Positions 29,096 to 39,997 are shown, numbered from the stretch's first letter. The stretch is DNA of 64,000 nt from Rhynchopus sp. YZ270_cl-10 (GCA_964035575.1 OZ037861.1:868001-932000), one strand, 5' to 3'. Notes: generated from the letters alone by a model not told the origin. Program-made: numbers and translations.

Positions 29096-30199
29096 ATGTT
29101 TTTCAAAGTGAAGCTGACGCAGCACGTACACATCCCACCGACCCACTTCCATCAGGAGCTCTCAACCATTGTGAAGTACCAGCTGTGCAAGCTCGTGGAG
29201 GGGTCGATCGACGAGGACCATGGGTTCATTGTGTGTGTGGACACATCCACACCGATGCAGATTGGGCCGGGCGTGTTGATGGACACTGGTGTGAGCAGCT
29301 TCAAGGTCATGTACACGGCCGTCGTTGTGCGGCCCTACGAAGGTGAGATCGTTGACGCTGTGGTGGAGCAGGTGCGTGACATTGGACTCATCGCCGTGAT
29401 GGGACCCGGTATTGAGGTATGGCACAATATTACTTCACGTGGACCACCTGATTTTGCCTGGAGTTGGGTGGTTTGGTGGTCTTAAGGCTACTTTTAACTG
29501 AAGCCTAGTCAATTCACAAGACTGGCTTTAGACTACTTTATGTACAAAAAAAATTGTTCTTCTCAGGCATATTTTCAACTTTTCGTTTATTCTGTGGAGT
29601 TGGGGGTTGGGGTTGGGTTTGGTGGTGGATAGGCGGTCTCAAATCCACTGTTAACTCAAGGCAAAAATCAGGTGCACCAAGTCAATACTACTTATACAGC
29701 ATACTAGTACTACCGAAAACTCTCCCTTTTGTCTTTATTGTTTCTATTGCTTTATTGTTTGCGGGGGTGGGGGAAAAACAGAAAAGGAAAAGTAGGAGTG
29801 CGGTTTCAATTTCGATTTTTTTTTTGAAAAATTGTTGGAGTAGTGTAGTTGCTTCGGTTGTGTTGCCAACAGTTTGTGCAATCTCCGCTGTCTGTTTTTT
29901 TTTTAGCACGTTTCAACTATTTTTCAAGCGCTCCAACATTATTACGTTCCATTATGATTTTTAATAACCACCAACATTCTTCCTTGCAGGTGTTCATCAG
30001 CAGCAAGGCGAGTCTGCCGCATGACTACAAATTTGACGGAACGGATCCTAACCAGCCAAAGTACGTTGCAGACGATGACGACACGATCACACGTGGCGAC
30101 CAGCTTCGTCTCGTCATCAAGGGTGTCCAGATTACCAACACCGAAATTAAAGTGGTCGGCGACGTCTCCCAGGACTACCTCGGGAAAATAGCTGCATAG
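29096..30199 (+). CDS. RPB7: RNA polymerase II subunit RPB7 (two exons)
   Basis: Exon 1 is 29096-29416 and exon 2 is 29990-30199, giving 176 residues, the usual size of RPB7 (about 171-175). The N-terminal half (MFFKVKLTQHVHIPPTHF, then VRPYEGEIVDAVVEQVRDIG) is the conserved RNP-like part. The C-terminal half (VFISSKASLPHDYKFD, then DDDDTITRGDQLRLVIKG and DYLGKIAA) is the S1/OB fold. RPB7 pairs with RPB4 to form the Pol II stalk, which contacts nascent RNA and initiation factors. The junction joins ...GPGIE to VFISS in phase 0, and GT-AG borders fit. It is the one clear housekeeping gene in the window. Confidence 0.95.
29417..29989 (+). other. spliceosomal intron of RPB7
   Basis: 573 bases, starts GTATGG, ends TTCCTTGCAG, phase 0. 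Several in-frame stops make read-through unlikely. It contains an inverted copy of repeat D at 29838-29893 (TTGTGTTGCCAACAGTTTGT). Confidence 0.93.
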
Positions 30200-31413
30200 C
30201 CTTGGGGTGTTGGGGTGTTGGGGAGGGGGGCAGGGGCGGTCTTTATTTTATTTTATTTTATTTTTGTACGAAAGGTACACTGGGTCGCAAGAGGGCGTAT
30301 TTTCAAGTCAATTTTTTTTTTGAAAAAAAAGTATTGGTTTTTTGTGTGGCTTCTTCACACAAAAAAAAGCTCTGGGAAAATCTGTGCGATTTTTCCCTTT
30401 GAGGTGCCATAGAGAGAGTCTTAGGTTCATCTTATAAACTTTTCTTTTTGTCACCTCATGAAGGATAGAAACAAAAGCATTTTGAAACACACTTTGCGGT
30501 TCTAGGGACGAACCGCGCTGCAGAAGCCACTCCTCACCAAAACAGGTCGAGGTGTTGTGCGTTTCACCACAAAACCTCTCTCCCATGGGGTTTTTATCGT
30601 GTGATGAGTGTTAAGTTTCTATTTTTTTTGTTTCTTTTTCTTCTCGGGTTTCAGAAGACAAAATCAAACATGAGAACCCTTATGTGGTGATTTCGGAAGT
30701 CGGTCAAACGGCTTTGTCAACGGTCTGTCAGCGACCTGTCAATATCGACCCCTCCCGGAGCACCATCGGGGGGTTTGGTGGGGGGGACGGGGTTGTTTTT
30801 TCTTGGGGTGTGGGGTTAAAACGGTGTTTTGGAGTACGAACGAAAAAAAAAAACGTTTTCCCTTTATTCCCCCCCCTTATTTTAAAAATATTCGAACATC
30901 CCACCGAGATGACGGTTTACTACGTTTCTACGCGATTACCTCTTTTTTAAGAGTATTTTTTGCCACATCCAGGGAGGTGAGATGCGCATTTACTCTCTTT
31001 TTTTTTGGTGTGGCTGAAAGGGGGAGCAAAAAAAACTGCGGAAAAGTGCGTGATATGCGTTTTTACTCTTTTTTTTTTTTTGATAAATTGTTTGCCTCGG
31101 TTTGTGTTGCCAACAGTTTGTGCAAATCTCCACTCTTTTTTGTTTTTGTTTTTCCCCCCCTTTTTTTTTTCTTCCTCTTCCCTCACACCACCTCAAAACC
31201 CCACAGAACACAAGCATATTTCGAGGCCTCCCTCGAATTTTCGGGGGGTGGGATACTTCTTTACCCCCCCCCCCCCCCCCTTTTTTGAATAAGGAGAATT
31301 TATTTTTCCTACCTATTTAAAAAAAAAAAAATATATAAAAAACCCCCTTTTTTTTCTTCCCCTACTCTCCGTTCACACCCTCCTCTCCTCCCTCTCCTCT
31401 CTTCCTTTCAAAA
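30200..31413. other. intergenic with repeats C, D and B2 pieces
   Basis: Repeat C lies at 30273-30309, 74 bases after the RPB7 stop. A piece of B2 is at 31008-31060 and an inverted repeat D at 31085-31132. The rest is T-, C- and A-homopolymer rich. The 75 bases before 31414 are almost pure pyrimidine. No gene recognised. Confidence 0.55.
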
Positions 31414-33243
31414 ATGGATCTAGCTGCGAGCGCCTCGCTCGCTGCTGCGCATCCGACGACACCAGGGTGTTCGGAGGAGCTCATGGCGTCGATAAAGAAT
31501 ATAAACCGCTTCCTCCGGAGGGACGCTGTCGCAGGGCAGGCCTGGAGCACGCCGTCCCCTACCGCGGATGTGGCCTGGTATGACAGCATCCCCGAGCACC
31601 TCACAGAGGCAGACAAGCCCCCGGGGTTCCTCCAGCACCGCTGGAATGCGATGAAGCGCAGTCAACGCGCGCACAATGACAAACAAAACTCGCTCTTCAG
31701 CACGCTCCTCCACGAAGCTGGAGCCGGCAGTAGGGGAACCAACCCCTCCGAGACTCGCGAGGCTAGCGGTTCCCCTGCTGCCGCGATCCCGGAGCATCAT
31801 ATAGGGGGCGGGCATGGGGAGGCGGTCTCTCCGCTCTCTCCGAGAGTTGATTCGCAGATCCCGCATTCCGTGCAGAGGGCGTCGGTGCAGACGTCTGAGA
31901 TGCGTCACGCTCGGGCGGCTGCGGCAGCTGGTGGAGGAGGAGGAGGAGGAGGTGGTGGAGGTGCCCGCCAAGAGGAGATCGTCTTCGACCACAGTCCCGC
32001 GTCGCTTCTGTCGCAGTACCGCTCGCCTGCGACGGCGGAGGTGGTGCATGGGGTTGCGGTGGCGCGTGGTGCAGAGGTTGTGTTGGAGGGGGGTGGTGGT
32101 GGTGGTGGAGGTGGAGGTGGAGGTGGAGGTGGAGGTGGAGGTGGAGGTGGAGGTGGAGGTGGAGGTGGAGGTGGAGGTGGAGGTGGAGGTGGAGGTGGAG
32201 GTGGGTCCCCGCTGCGTCCGCCCCCGCTGCAGGGCCTGTGGGCTGCAGGTGCGCAGGAGGCAGTGTTTGTCTCGCATAGCAGTCCAGCAAACCCGACCCC
32301 ACACCCCTCAGCCAGCTCGCCTGTGGTGCATAGTGCGGTTGGGCAAGGGGGTGGTGGTGGGGTGGAAGGTGGGTATGTGCTGCATTCGCAGTCGCGGAGT
32401 TCGTCGCAGGGTGTGGGTGGTAGGGGGCAGGGGGGTGAGGGGGGAGGAGGGCAGGCGCGTAATATGGTGGGACAGCAGCAGCAGCAGCAGGTGGTTCAGC
32501 AGACACAGCAAGGGAGACAGCAGCATGTTGAGCAGTCTCAGGGGCAGTTTCAACAGCAGGCCCAGCAGGGCAGGCAGCAGCAGCATGTGGAAGTGCAGTC
32601 GTTTCAGCAGACTCAGCAGGGTCGGCAGCAGCAGCACAACGCACAGCCCACACAGCACCACTCACAGGGCTCATCCCACCCCTCGCAGGCAGGCTCGCGC
32701 CAGTCGGTGCACATCCTCCCGCATGCGTCGCAAGAGTCTGCAGGCCATGCGCAGATAGGACACATCTCGAACCCACCGTCCCTTGCAGCGTCGCTGCCTG
32801 CACAGCACACACAGCAGCGTGAGCGTGAGGTGCAGCATGCGGCACGCTCGTCGCCAGGCACGGTGTCGCATGACGAGCACATCTTGCAGCAGCTGTCGCA
32901 GGAGGCACAGCGGTATTGGGGTGGGGCACAGCAACACCAGCAGCAGCAGCAGCAACAACAACAGCAACAACACCAGCAGCAACAGCACGCCCAAGCCCCC
33001 ACACAGACACACTACAGCGCACACCACCACAGCGACGTATCTGCGCTGAACCTTCGGCACCACTCCACAGGGAGCACCGAGGCGCAGGCCAGTGGTGGTG
33101 GTGGTGCACTTCACCAGCAACACCACACGGGCCACGCCCAATCCTCGCCTGCACACCGTGGAGACACCGGGCCTGCGACCCTACGGAACATCACACCGGT
33201 GCGCAGAGCCTCGGCAGGTGCGATGCTGGGGGTGGTAGTGTGA
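31414..33243 (+). CDS. Gly/Gln-rich low-complexity protein
   Basis: 609 residues. The first 100 look globular (SEELMASIKNINRFLRRDAV, PEHLTEADKPPGFLQHRWNA). Beyond lie a first Gly run near 172-188, a run of about 40 Gly near 225-264 built on GGTGGA hexamers, a Gln/Ser/His-rich part near 354-420 and another poly-Gln run near 506-525. Such composition suggests a disordered protein prone to phase separation or a transcription/RNA-binding co-factor, but no domain is recognised. The start follows a long pyrimidine tract and CAAAA. Because the repeats are GC-rich, other frames on both strands are also open; composition and the leader favour this one. Confidence 0.7.
   Translation: MDLAASASLAAAHPTTPGCSEELMASIKNINRFLRRDAVAGQAWSTPSPTADVAWYDSIPEHLTEADKPPGFLQHRWNAMKRSQRAHNDKQNSLFSTLLHEAGAGSRGTNPSETREASGSPAAAIPEHHIGGGHGEAVSPLSPRVDSQIPHSVQRASVQTSEMRHARAAAAAGGGGGGGGGGGARQEEIVFDHSPASLLSQYRSPATAEVVHGVAVARGAEVVLEGGGGGGGGGGGGGGGGGGGGGGGGGGGGGGGGGGGGGGGSPLRPPPLQGLWAAGAQEAVFVSHSSPANPTPHPSASSPVVHSAVGQGGGGGVEGGYVLHSQSRSSSQGVGGRGQGGEGGGGQARNMVGQQQQQQVVQQTQQGRQQHVEQSQGQFQQQAQQGRQQQHVEVQSFQQTQQGRQQQHNAQPTQHHSQGSSHPSQAGSRQSVHILPHASQESAGHAQIGHISNPPSLAASLPAQHTQQREREVQHAARSSPGTVSHDEHILQQLSQEAQRYWGGAQQHQQQQQQQQQQQHQQQQHAQAPTQTHYSAHHHSDVSALNLRHHSTGSTEAQASGGGGALHQQHHTGHAQSSPAHRGDTGPATLRNITPVRRASAGAMLGVVV
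32100..32203 (+). repeat. GGTGGA hexamer microsatellite, coding
   Basis: About 16-17 uninterrupted copies of GGTGGA encoding poly-Gly. Likely to vary in length between alleles. Confidence 0.9.
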
Positions 33244-34046
33244 AAGGGCAGAGAGACAGCAGACAGCCGCGGCAGAGAGAGAGAGAAAACGACGCAAAAA
33301 TTTTCCTGTTCAAACGTCTCTTTTCTTCAGAGTAAAAATGATACGCTGTGGCGAGACCTTAGGGCTCATCAATCATCACGCGTATGAGTGGGTAGCGCAC
33401 CAACTAAAAGATGAAAGGGGTTTTTAGTATTTTTTTTTGCCTTCGGGCCTTCGTAGATTTTTGTTTTGATTTTATTTTTTGTTTTTTTTTTTTGTTTCTT
33501 TTTGCCCCCCTCCCCCTCCCTTGTATTTCCCACTCCCCCACACCCCACCGCCCTCACCCCGATGGTGCACGGTGGCTATGTGTACAGTAGCGGAATGCCC
33601 TTCTGCCCGTTTTCATTAGTCAGTCCTTTCTGTCAACGTTGTTTCAACATGGCAGCCAAGGAAAATGGCACGCATGCCCCAAAAGTGTATTTGGTTGCCG
33701 TGTGGGCTGTACTGTGTTCCAATTTGCATTTTGCAACTAAGGAGACACAAGGCAGAAGGCAGTGCTCATACCATCCAACCCCCCCTGGTAGCCCAGCCCC
33801 TCCCTCTACCCCATGTAGTGAAATAATTAAAAAAGGCATTTTTTGTTGTTGTTAGCGTGCCCAAACACTTTCCCCTTAAGAGGGGGTGTTGTTCTTGCTA
33901 CTGTGCGAATGCAAGCAGCTTTGATCCCCCTGTGCGTGAGAAACGAGAGGTGCTCACCTCCGTGAGAACGCAGTGTCCTTGTTTGCCCCTTCTGTCTCCC
34001 ACATCACACCCTCTCTACAGAAAGACACAGCGACGATACACACACC
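33244..34046. other. intergenic and leader of ankyrin gene 1
   Basis: Unique T-rich sequence to about 33920. From there the leader is shared by the four ankyrin genes: GTGCGTGAGAAACGAGAGGT, GAACGCAGTGTCCTTGTTTG, then a pyrimidine tract ending CCTCTCTACAG at 34020. That could be a 3' splice site 26 bases before the ATG, followed by AAAGACACAGCGACGATAC. Confidence 0.6.
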
Positions 34047-36791
34047 ATGCCGAAGCGACAGGCAGACAGCACACAAGAGAAGGCGGCAAAGAGAAGAAAG
34101 CTTTCTGCTGACGAGGTCTTGGCAGTTGTGGATGCTGCTAGAAACGGCGACACGACGGCTGTGCAGGAGGGACTTGAGAAGCGGACCCCAGACACAGAGA
34201 GCAAAAAGATCGTACACAAATGTCTTAATGTTGCAGTTAGTCATGGACACAGCGAGACTGTGCGCTATCTTGTGGGATGGAAGGGGGTGGACGTGAACCT
34301 CGGTGACCTCGACGGGGTGCCTATGCTGGTGGTCGCAGCAAGAGAAGGACACACAGCTGTTGTGCAGGTGCTCCTTGATGCAGGGGCAGACACCGAGGCG
34401 ATGGACGGTGACCCTATGTTTGAATGCCCCGGACGTACGGCTCTGCACGTTGCTTGTGAGAAAGGGGATCTAGCGATCGTGAAGGCGTTGGTCAAAGCAG
34501 GTGCAGATGTGTGTTTTACAGACGACAACGGAACGACATGTTTTATGCAAGCGGCAGGCTATGGACACACCGAGACTGTGCGCTATCTTCTGGGCGTGCC
34601 GAAGGTGGACGTGAATCATGTATTGTGCGAAAGTCACGATACTGCGTTGCACTTCGCAGCTATGGAAGGTCGTGCCGAAGTCGTTCAGGTGCTCATTGAT
34701 GCAGGGGCACACATTGAGGCAAAGAACGACATCGGACATTCGCCCTTGTTCGAGGCTAGCTCTGGTTGTGAGTACAGGAAAATCGCTCGTGAGGACGAGA
34801 AGCTAGCGATTGTGAAGATGCTGGTCAAAGCAGGTGCGGATGTGTGTGTTACCAACAACGTAGGATTCACATGTCTTATAGAAGCTTTGCGCTTTAAACA
34901 CAGCGAGATTGTGCGCTATCTTGTGGGCTTGCCCGAGGTGAATGTGAATTACGTGAATCCCGAACCCGGCATACAGGTTACACGGACAGGGGGCCAGTGC
35001 TTCCGTACTGCGTTGCACTATGCAGTACTGTGGAGTGTTCCTGAAAGTGTGCAGGTGCTCATTGATGCAGGGGCAGACATCGAGGCAAAGGACGAGAAGG
35101 GACGTAGGCCTCTTCACTATGCTTGTGAGATAGAGGAACTCGCGAGTGTACAGGTGTTGGTCGAAGCAGGTGCGGATGTGTGTGCCACAAACGACGAAGG
35201 AACCACATGTCTTATGCTTGCGGCACATAGTGAACACACCGAGACTGTGCGCTATCTTGTGGGCTTACCGGATGTGGACGTGCATGCAGAGAACGACTCT
35301 TGCTGTACTGCATTGCACTTTGCAGGGATCGCAACTGATCCTGAAGGAGCTCAGTTGCTCATTGATGCAGGGGCAGACATTGAGGCAAAGGACGACCAGG
35401 GACTTACGCCTCTTCACTATGCTTGTGAGGACGGGAAACTCGCAGTTGTGAAGATGTTGATCAAAGCAGGTGCGGATGTGTGTGCCACAGACGACAAAGG
35501 AACGACATGTCTTATGAGTGCGTCAGGCCATGGACACACCGAGACTGTGCGCTATCTTTTGGGCTTTTCGGTGGTGGATGTGCATGCGGAGACCGACAAC
35601 TCCTGTACTGCATTGCACTTCGCAGCGATGGTTGGGTATGGCGAAGTAGCTCAGGTTCTCATTGCTGCAGGGGCAGACATCGAGGCAAGGACCAGCGAAG
35701 GACGTACACCTCTGCACTATGCTTGTGAGAAAAGGAAATCAGATAAGGGGCGCTTTAGGAGAGTGTATGTCCCGCCCCCCAACATCGTTCGGGTGCTTAT
35801 TGACGCAGGGGCAGACATCGAGGCAAAGGATGACATTGGAATGACCCCTCTGTTCGTGGCTAGCTATCATGGGATGTCAATGCTTGTGAAGATGTTGGTC
35901 AAAGCAGGTGCGGATGCATGTGGCACAGACAACACTGGAACCACATGTCTTACGCTTGCGGCAGGCTATGGACACACCGAGACTGTGCGCTATCTTGTGG
36001 GCTTGAAGGGGGTGGACGTGAACCATGTCTTAGCCATGGCCTTGTCCGGCACTTCGTTGTTCTTAGCAGTGGAGGGGGGTCATCTTAAGGTCGTTCAGGT
36101 GCTCATTGCTGCAGGGGCAGACGTTGAGGCAAGGAGCAGCGAAGGACTTACGCCCCTTCACACCGCTTGTGCGGGAGGGGACATAGCGATTGTGAAGATG
36201 TTGGTCAAAGCAGGTGCGGATGTGTGTGCTACAGACAAGAGAGGACGCACGTGTCTTATGCAAGCGGCAGGCTGGGGACACACCGAGACTGTGCGCTATC
36301 TTTTGGGCTTGCCGGGGGTGGATGTGAACCAAACAGCGATCGACAGCTGTGGGGCTGCGTTGCACTTTGCGGTGATAAATACTCAGCCTGAAGCACTTCA
36401 GGCGCTTATTGACGCGGGGGCAGATCTCGAGACAAAGACACAGGACATGCACAGATGTACGCCTCTGCTCGTGGCTTGCTGTAAGGGGATACTCGCGATT
36501 GTGAAGATGCTGGTCCAAGCAGGTGCGGATGTGTGTGCTACGGACGACATTGGAATGACGTCTCTTATGCGATCGGCAGCCAATGGACACACCGAGATTG
36601 TGCGCTATCTTCTGGGCTTGCCGGGGGTGGATGTGAACCACACCATTAAGGTGCACATCAACGCGTTGAACCTCGCGTCTTACGCGGAACATACAGCTGT
36701 GGTGGGTGTTCTCCTCGAGCACGGCGCGGTGCACAGCACTGACAGCGTGCCCCTTCAAACTTGCACAGCAACACACCCTGAACAAGCGTAG
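34047..36791 (+). CDS. ankyrin-repeat protein 1, nuclear-type N terminus
   Basis: 914 residues, about 24 ankyrin repeats. The N terminus (MPKRQADSTQEKAAKRRKLS) resembles a bipartite nuclear localisation signal. The repeats follow a three-repeat super-unit: TPLHYACEDGKLAVVKML / TTCLMSASGHGHTETVRYLL / TALHFAAMVGYGEVAQVLI, closing with AGAD-V or AGAD-I and VDVN or VDVH. Ankyrin repeats bind protein partners; no catalytic domain is present. The C terminus (EHGAVHSTDSVPLQTCTATH) differs from the paralogs. First and longest of four + strand paralogs. Confidence 0.92.
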   Translation: MPKRQADSTQEKAAKRRKLSADEVLAVVDAARNGDTTAVQEGLEKRTPDTESKKIVHKCLNVAVSHGHSETVRYLVGWKGVDVNLGDLDGVPMLVVAAREGHTAVVQVLLDAGADTEAMDGDPMFECPGRTALHVACEKGDLAIVKALVKAGADVCFTDDNGTTCFMQAAGYGHTETVRYLLGVPKVDVNHVLCESHDTALHFAAMEGRAEVVQVLIDAGAHIEAKNDIGHSPLFEASSGCEYRKIAREDEKLAIVKMLVKAGADVCVTNNVGFTCLIEALRFKHSEIVRYLVGLPEVNVNYVNPEPGIQVTRTGGQCFRTALHYAVLWSVPESVQVLIDAGADIEAKDEKGRRPLHYACEIEELASVQVLVEAGADVCATNDEGTTCLMLAAHSEHTETVRYLVGLPDVDVHAENDSCCTALHFAGIATDPEGAQLLIDAGADIEAKDDQGLTPLHYACEDGKLAVVKMLIKAGADVCATDDKGTTCLMSASGHGHTETVRYLLGFSVVDVHAETDNSCTALHFAAMVGYGEVAQVLIAAGADIEARTSEGRTPLHYACEKRKSDKGRFRRVYVPPPNIVRVLIDAGADIEAKDDIGMTPLFVASYHGMSMLVKMLVKAGADACGTDNTGTTCLTLAAGYGHTETVRYLVGLKGVDVNHVLAMALSGTSLFLAVEGGHLKVVQVLIAAGADVEARSSEGLTPLHTACAGGDIAIVKMLVKAGADVCATDKRGRTCLMQAAGWGHTETVRYLLGLPGVDVNQTAIDSCGAALHFAVINTQPEALQALIDAGADLETKTQDMHRCTPLLVACCKGILAIVKMLVQAGADVCATDDIGMTSLMRSAANGHTEIVRYLLGLPGVDVNHTIKVHINALNLASYAEHTAVVGVLLEHGAVHSTDSVPLQTCTATHPEQA

Positions 36792-37546
36792 CTGAAAAGA
36801 AATAGTCCCCCCCCTTTTTTTTTTGATAAAACAACTTGTCTGGGGTGATCCGGGGTACTTTTCTGGAACAAAATTCGCAAAACCCGAAATGCAAATCGCA
36901 AACGGGTTTGCAGTGTTGTAAATTCTAAAAACATTGGAGGAAGGGCTGTGAAAACAAAACGGATTGAAAAAAGACAGAAGCTTGCTTGCTTCTTTGAACG
37001 TACAAACAATGACACGATATTTTTTTTTGGTGGAAGCGTGCAATTCAACAACTGTCGAGATCTGATCAAGGCGGAACGGATAGATTTCCCCCTGTGTATT
37101 ATGTGCGTGATTCGAAAAGGGTATTATGGGCGTTCAATTTAAAAACAGTGACTACACAAGGAAAAGAGGGATCTGTTTCGACCCTAAAATGAATGGTAAA
37201 AAGGTTTTTGAAAAAAACAAACCACTAAGATACATCCTCCCACCCCTTCCCGAACAGATTCTGATGAAACCTGTCATTTTTCAAAAAAAACAAAGTGGGG
37301 GTATTTGCACAACTGTGGTGACACACTATTCCTATAATTTATCAGACGAGTATCAGAAAAAGAAAAAAGAAGTACGTGGCTCGTTTTGCGGGTTTGCGAG
37401 GATTTGACTGTCACAGCAGCCTTGATCCCCCTGTGCGTGAGAAACGAGAGGTGCTCACCTCCTGAGAACGCAGTGTCCTTGTTTGTCCCTTCTGTCTCCC
37501 ACATCACACCCTCTCTACAGAAAGACACAGCGACGATACACACACC
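36792..37546. repeat. intergenic with the G-D repeat block and ankyrin leader
   Basis: A block of about 360 bases (37020-37380) with landmarks GGTGGAAGCGTGCAATTCAA, GATCTGATCAAGGCGGAACG and CTAAGATACATCCTCCCACC, ending in a partial repeat D. It recurs at 41945-42270 (before ankyrin gene 3) and in part at 46890-47170 (before the cyclase). The ankyrin leader with CCTCTCTACAG (ending 37520) follows. Confidence 0.65.
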
Positions 37547-39901
37547 ATGCCGAAGCGACACGCAGACAGCACACAAGAGAAGGCGGCAAAGAGAAGAAAG
37601 CTTTCTGCTGACGAGGTCTTGGTGGAGGCTGCCAAGAACGGCGACACGGCTGCTGTGCGCTATCTTGTGGGCTTGCCGAAGGTGAATGTGGACTACAGAA
37701 ACGACGAAGGGGTGCCTATGCTGGCGGTCGCAGCAAGAGAAGGACACACAGATGTTGTGCAGGTGCTCCTTGATGCAGGGGCAGACATCGAGGCGACGGA
37801 CGGCCATCCCGATCTTTTATCCACCGGACGTACTGCTCTTCACTATGCTTGTGAGAAAGAGGAACTAGCGATTGTGAAGATGCTGATCAAAGCAGGTGCG
37901 GATGTGTGTTTTACAGACGACATAGGAACGACATGTTTTATGCAAGCGGCAGGCTCTGGACAGACCGAGACTGTGCGCTATCTTCTGGGCGTGCCGAAGG
38001 TGGACGTGAATCATGCAGTGTGCAACACTCGAGCTACTGCGTTGCACTTCGCAGCTATGGAAGGTCGTGCCGAAGTCGTTCAGGTGCTCATTGATGCAGG
38101 GGCAGACATTGAGGCAAAGGACGACAGCGAACGTTCGCCCTTGTTCGAGGCTATCGCTGGTTGTGAGGACGGGAACGTTGCTTGCGAGGACGAGAAACTA
38201 GCCATTGTGAAGATGCTGGTCAAAGCAGGTGCGGATGTGTGTGTTACCAACAACGTAGGATTCACATGTCTTATAGAAGCTTTGCGTTTTAGACACAGCG
38301 AGATTGTGCGCTATCTTGTGGGCTTGCCCGAGGTGAATGTGAATTACGTGAATCCCGAACCCGGCATGCGGGTTACACGGGGCGATCGCTTCCGTACTGC
38401 GTTGCACTATGCAGTACTGTGGAGTGTTCCTGAAGGTGTGCAGGTGCTCATTGATGCAGGGGCAGGCATCGAGGCAAAGGACGAGGAGGGATGTAGGCCT
38501 CTGCACATTGCTTGTGAGGAAGAGGAACTCGCGATTGTGAAGATGTTGGTCGAAGCAGGTGCGGATGCGTGTGCCACAGACAACGAAGGAACCACATGTC
38601 TTATGCTTGCGGCACATAATGAACGCACCGAGACTGTGCGCTATCTTGTGGGCTTACCGGATGTGGACGTACATGCAGAGAACGAGTCTTGCTGTACTGC
38701 ATTGCACTTTGCAGGGATCGCAACTGATCCTGAAGGAGCTCAGTTGATCATTGATGCAGGGGCAGACATTGAGGCAAAGGACGACCAGGGATTTACGCCT
38801 CTTCACTATGCTTGTGAGGACGGGAAACTCGCGGTTGTGAAGGTGTTGGTCAAAGCAGGTGCGGATGTGTGTGCCACAAACGACAAAGGAGCTACATGTC
38901 TTATGATAGCGGCACATCATGAACGCACCGAGACTGTGCGCTATCTTGTGGGCTTGCCGGATGTGGACGTGCATGCAGAGAACGACTCTTGCTGTACTGC
39001 ATTGCACTTCGCAGCACTGCACTGGTCTGGCGAAGTAGCTCAGGTGCTCATTGATGCAGGGGCAGACATCGAGGCAAGGACCAGCGAAGGACGTACGCCT
39101 CTTCACTATGCTTGTGAGGACGGGAAACCCAACAAGTGGGTACTCCGAACTCGGGGGCAAGTGTATGTCCCGCCTCCCGACGTCGTTCAAGTGCTTATTG
39201 ATGCAGGGGCAGACATCGAGGCAAAGGATGACATGGGAGTTACGCCTCTGGTCGTGGCTAGCTGTTGTGGGATGTCCATGCTTGTGGAGACATTGGTCAA
39301 AGCAGGTGCGGATGCATGTGGCACATACAACGCAGGATTCACATGTCTTACGCTAGCGGCAATGAATGGACACACCGAGACTGTGCGCTATCTTGTGGGC
39401 TTGAAGGGGGTGGACGTGAACCACGTATTAGCCATGGCCTTGTCCGGCACTTCGTTGTTCTTAGCAGTCGAGGGGGGTCATCGTGAAGTAGTTCAGATAC
39501 TCATTGATGCAGGGGCAGACATTGAGGCAAGGATTAACGAAGAAAAAAGACTTACGCCTCTGCACTATGCTTGTGGGCTAGGGGTACTAGCGATTGTGAA
39601 GGTGTTGGTCGAAGCAGGTGCGGATGTGTGTGCCACAGACAACGAAGGAACCACATGTCTTATGCTTGCGGCACAGTATGGACACACCGAGACTGTGCGC
39701 TATCTTGTGGGCTTGAAGGAGGTGGATGCGAACGACACAGCTGATGTGGACAATGCCCTGGACGTCGCCTCGCGTAACAATCATCCAGATGTGGTGCGTG
39801 TTCTCCGCGAGCACAATGCCCCACCAGGCAGCACTATTATGCGAATCAGGGGAGATAAGGTAGAATATATTTATAATACTGAGAGGGTTCCCAACTTATA
39901 A
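37547..39901 (+). CDS. ankyrin-repeat protein 2
   Basis: 784 residues, about 21 repeats, with the same basic N terminus (MPKRHADSTQEKAAKRRKLS). It lacks about 33 residues present in paralogs between NGDT and VRYL. The join falls at CTGTGC, a 6-base sequence present at both borders in the paralogs, so an in-frame microhomology deletion is likely. The rest is collinear with protein 1 with one super-unit fewer at the end. The C-terminal tail is unique (MRIRGDKVEYIYNTERVPNL). Confidence 0.92.
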   Translation: MPKRHADSTQEKAAKRRKLSADEVLVEAAKNGDTAAVRYLVGLPKVNVDYRNDEGVPMLAVAAREGHTDVVQVLLDAGADIEATDGHPDLLSTGRTALHYACEKEELAIVKMLIKAGADVCFTDDIGTTCFMQAAGSGQTETVRYLLGVPKVDVNHAVCNTRATALHFAAMEGRAEVVQVLIDAGADIEAKDDSERSPLFEAIAGCEDGNVACEDEKLAIVKMLVKAGADVCVTNNVGFTCLIEALRFRHSEIVRYLVGLPEVNVNYVNPEPGMRVTRGDRFRTALHYAVLWSVPEGVQVLIDAGAGIEAKDEEGCRPLHIACEEEELAIVKMLVEAGADACATDNEGTTCLMLAAHNERTETVRYLVGLPDVDVHAENESCCTALHFAGIATDPEGAQLIIDAGADIEAKDDQGFTPLHYACEDGKLAVVKVLVKAGADVCATNDKGATCLMIAAHHERTETVRYLVGLPDVDVHAENDSCCTALHFAALHWSGEVAQVLIDAGADIEARTSEGRTPLHYACEDGKPNKWVLRTRGQVYVPPPDVVQVLIDAGADIEAKDDMGVTPLVVASCCGMSMLVETLVKAGADACGTYNAGFTCLTLAAMNGHTETVRYLVGLKGVDVNHVLAMALSGTSLFLAVEGGHREVVQILIDAGADIEARINEEKRLTPLHYACGLGVLAIVKVLVEAGADVCATDNEGTTCLMLAAQYGHTETVRYLVGLKEVDANDTADVDNALDVASRNNHPDVVRVLREHNAPPGSTIMRIRGDKVEYIYNTERVPNL

Positions 39902-39997
39902 GCTTTTGTCCTTTTTCAGATTTGCAAACCACGAAATGGAATGCAGGACTGCACGGTTGGGTGTCCACCCCCCCGGTACAGCCCTCATTGTACCAAG
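39902..39997. repeat. repeat C, left part, split by an insertion
   Basis: GGGTGTCCACC and GGTACAGCCCTCATTGTACC match the start of repeat C. The remainder of repeat C lies at 41123-41162, on the other side of the element 39998-41121. Confidence 0.6.

Noticed and set aside
31420-33156. Long open frames on the minus strand and other + frames across the low-complexity gene (up to 463 codons)
   Set aside because: They are side effects of GGTGGA and CAG repeats, giving poly-Thr/Ser, poly-His/Leu or poly-Cys strings; only the frame starting at 31414 has a globular-looking N terminus and a leader.
34265-36592. Minus-strand and shifted frames in the ankyrin genes
   Set aside because: Shadows of the ankyrin repeats; the + frame has the family start, the nuclear-type motif and a uniform repeat pattern.
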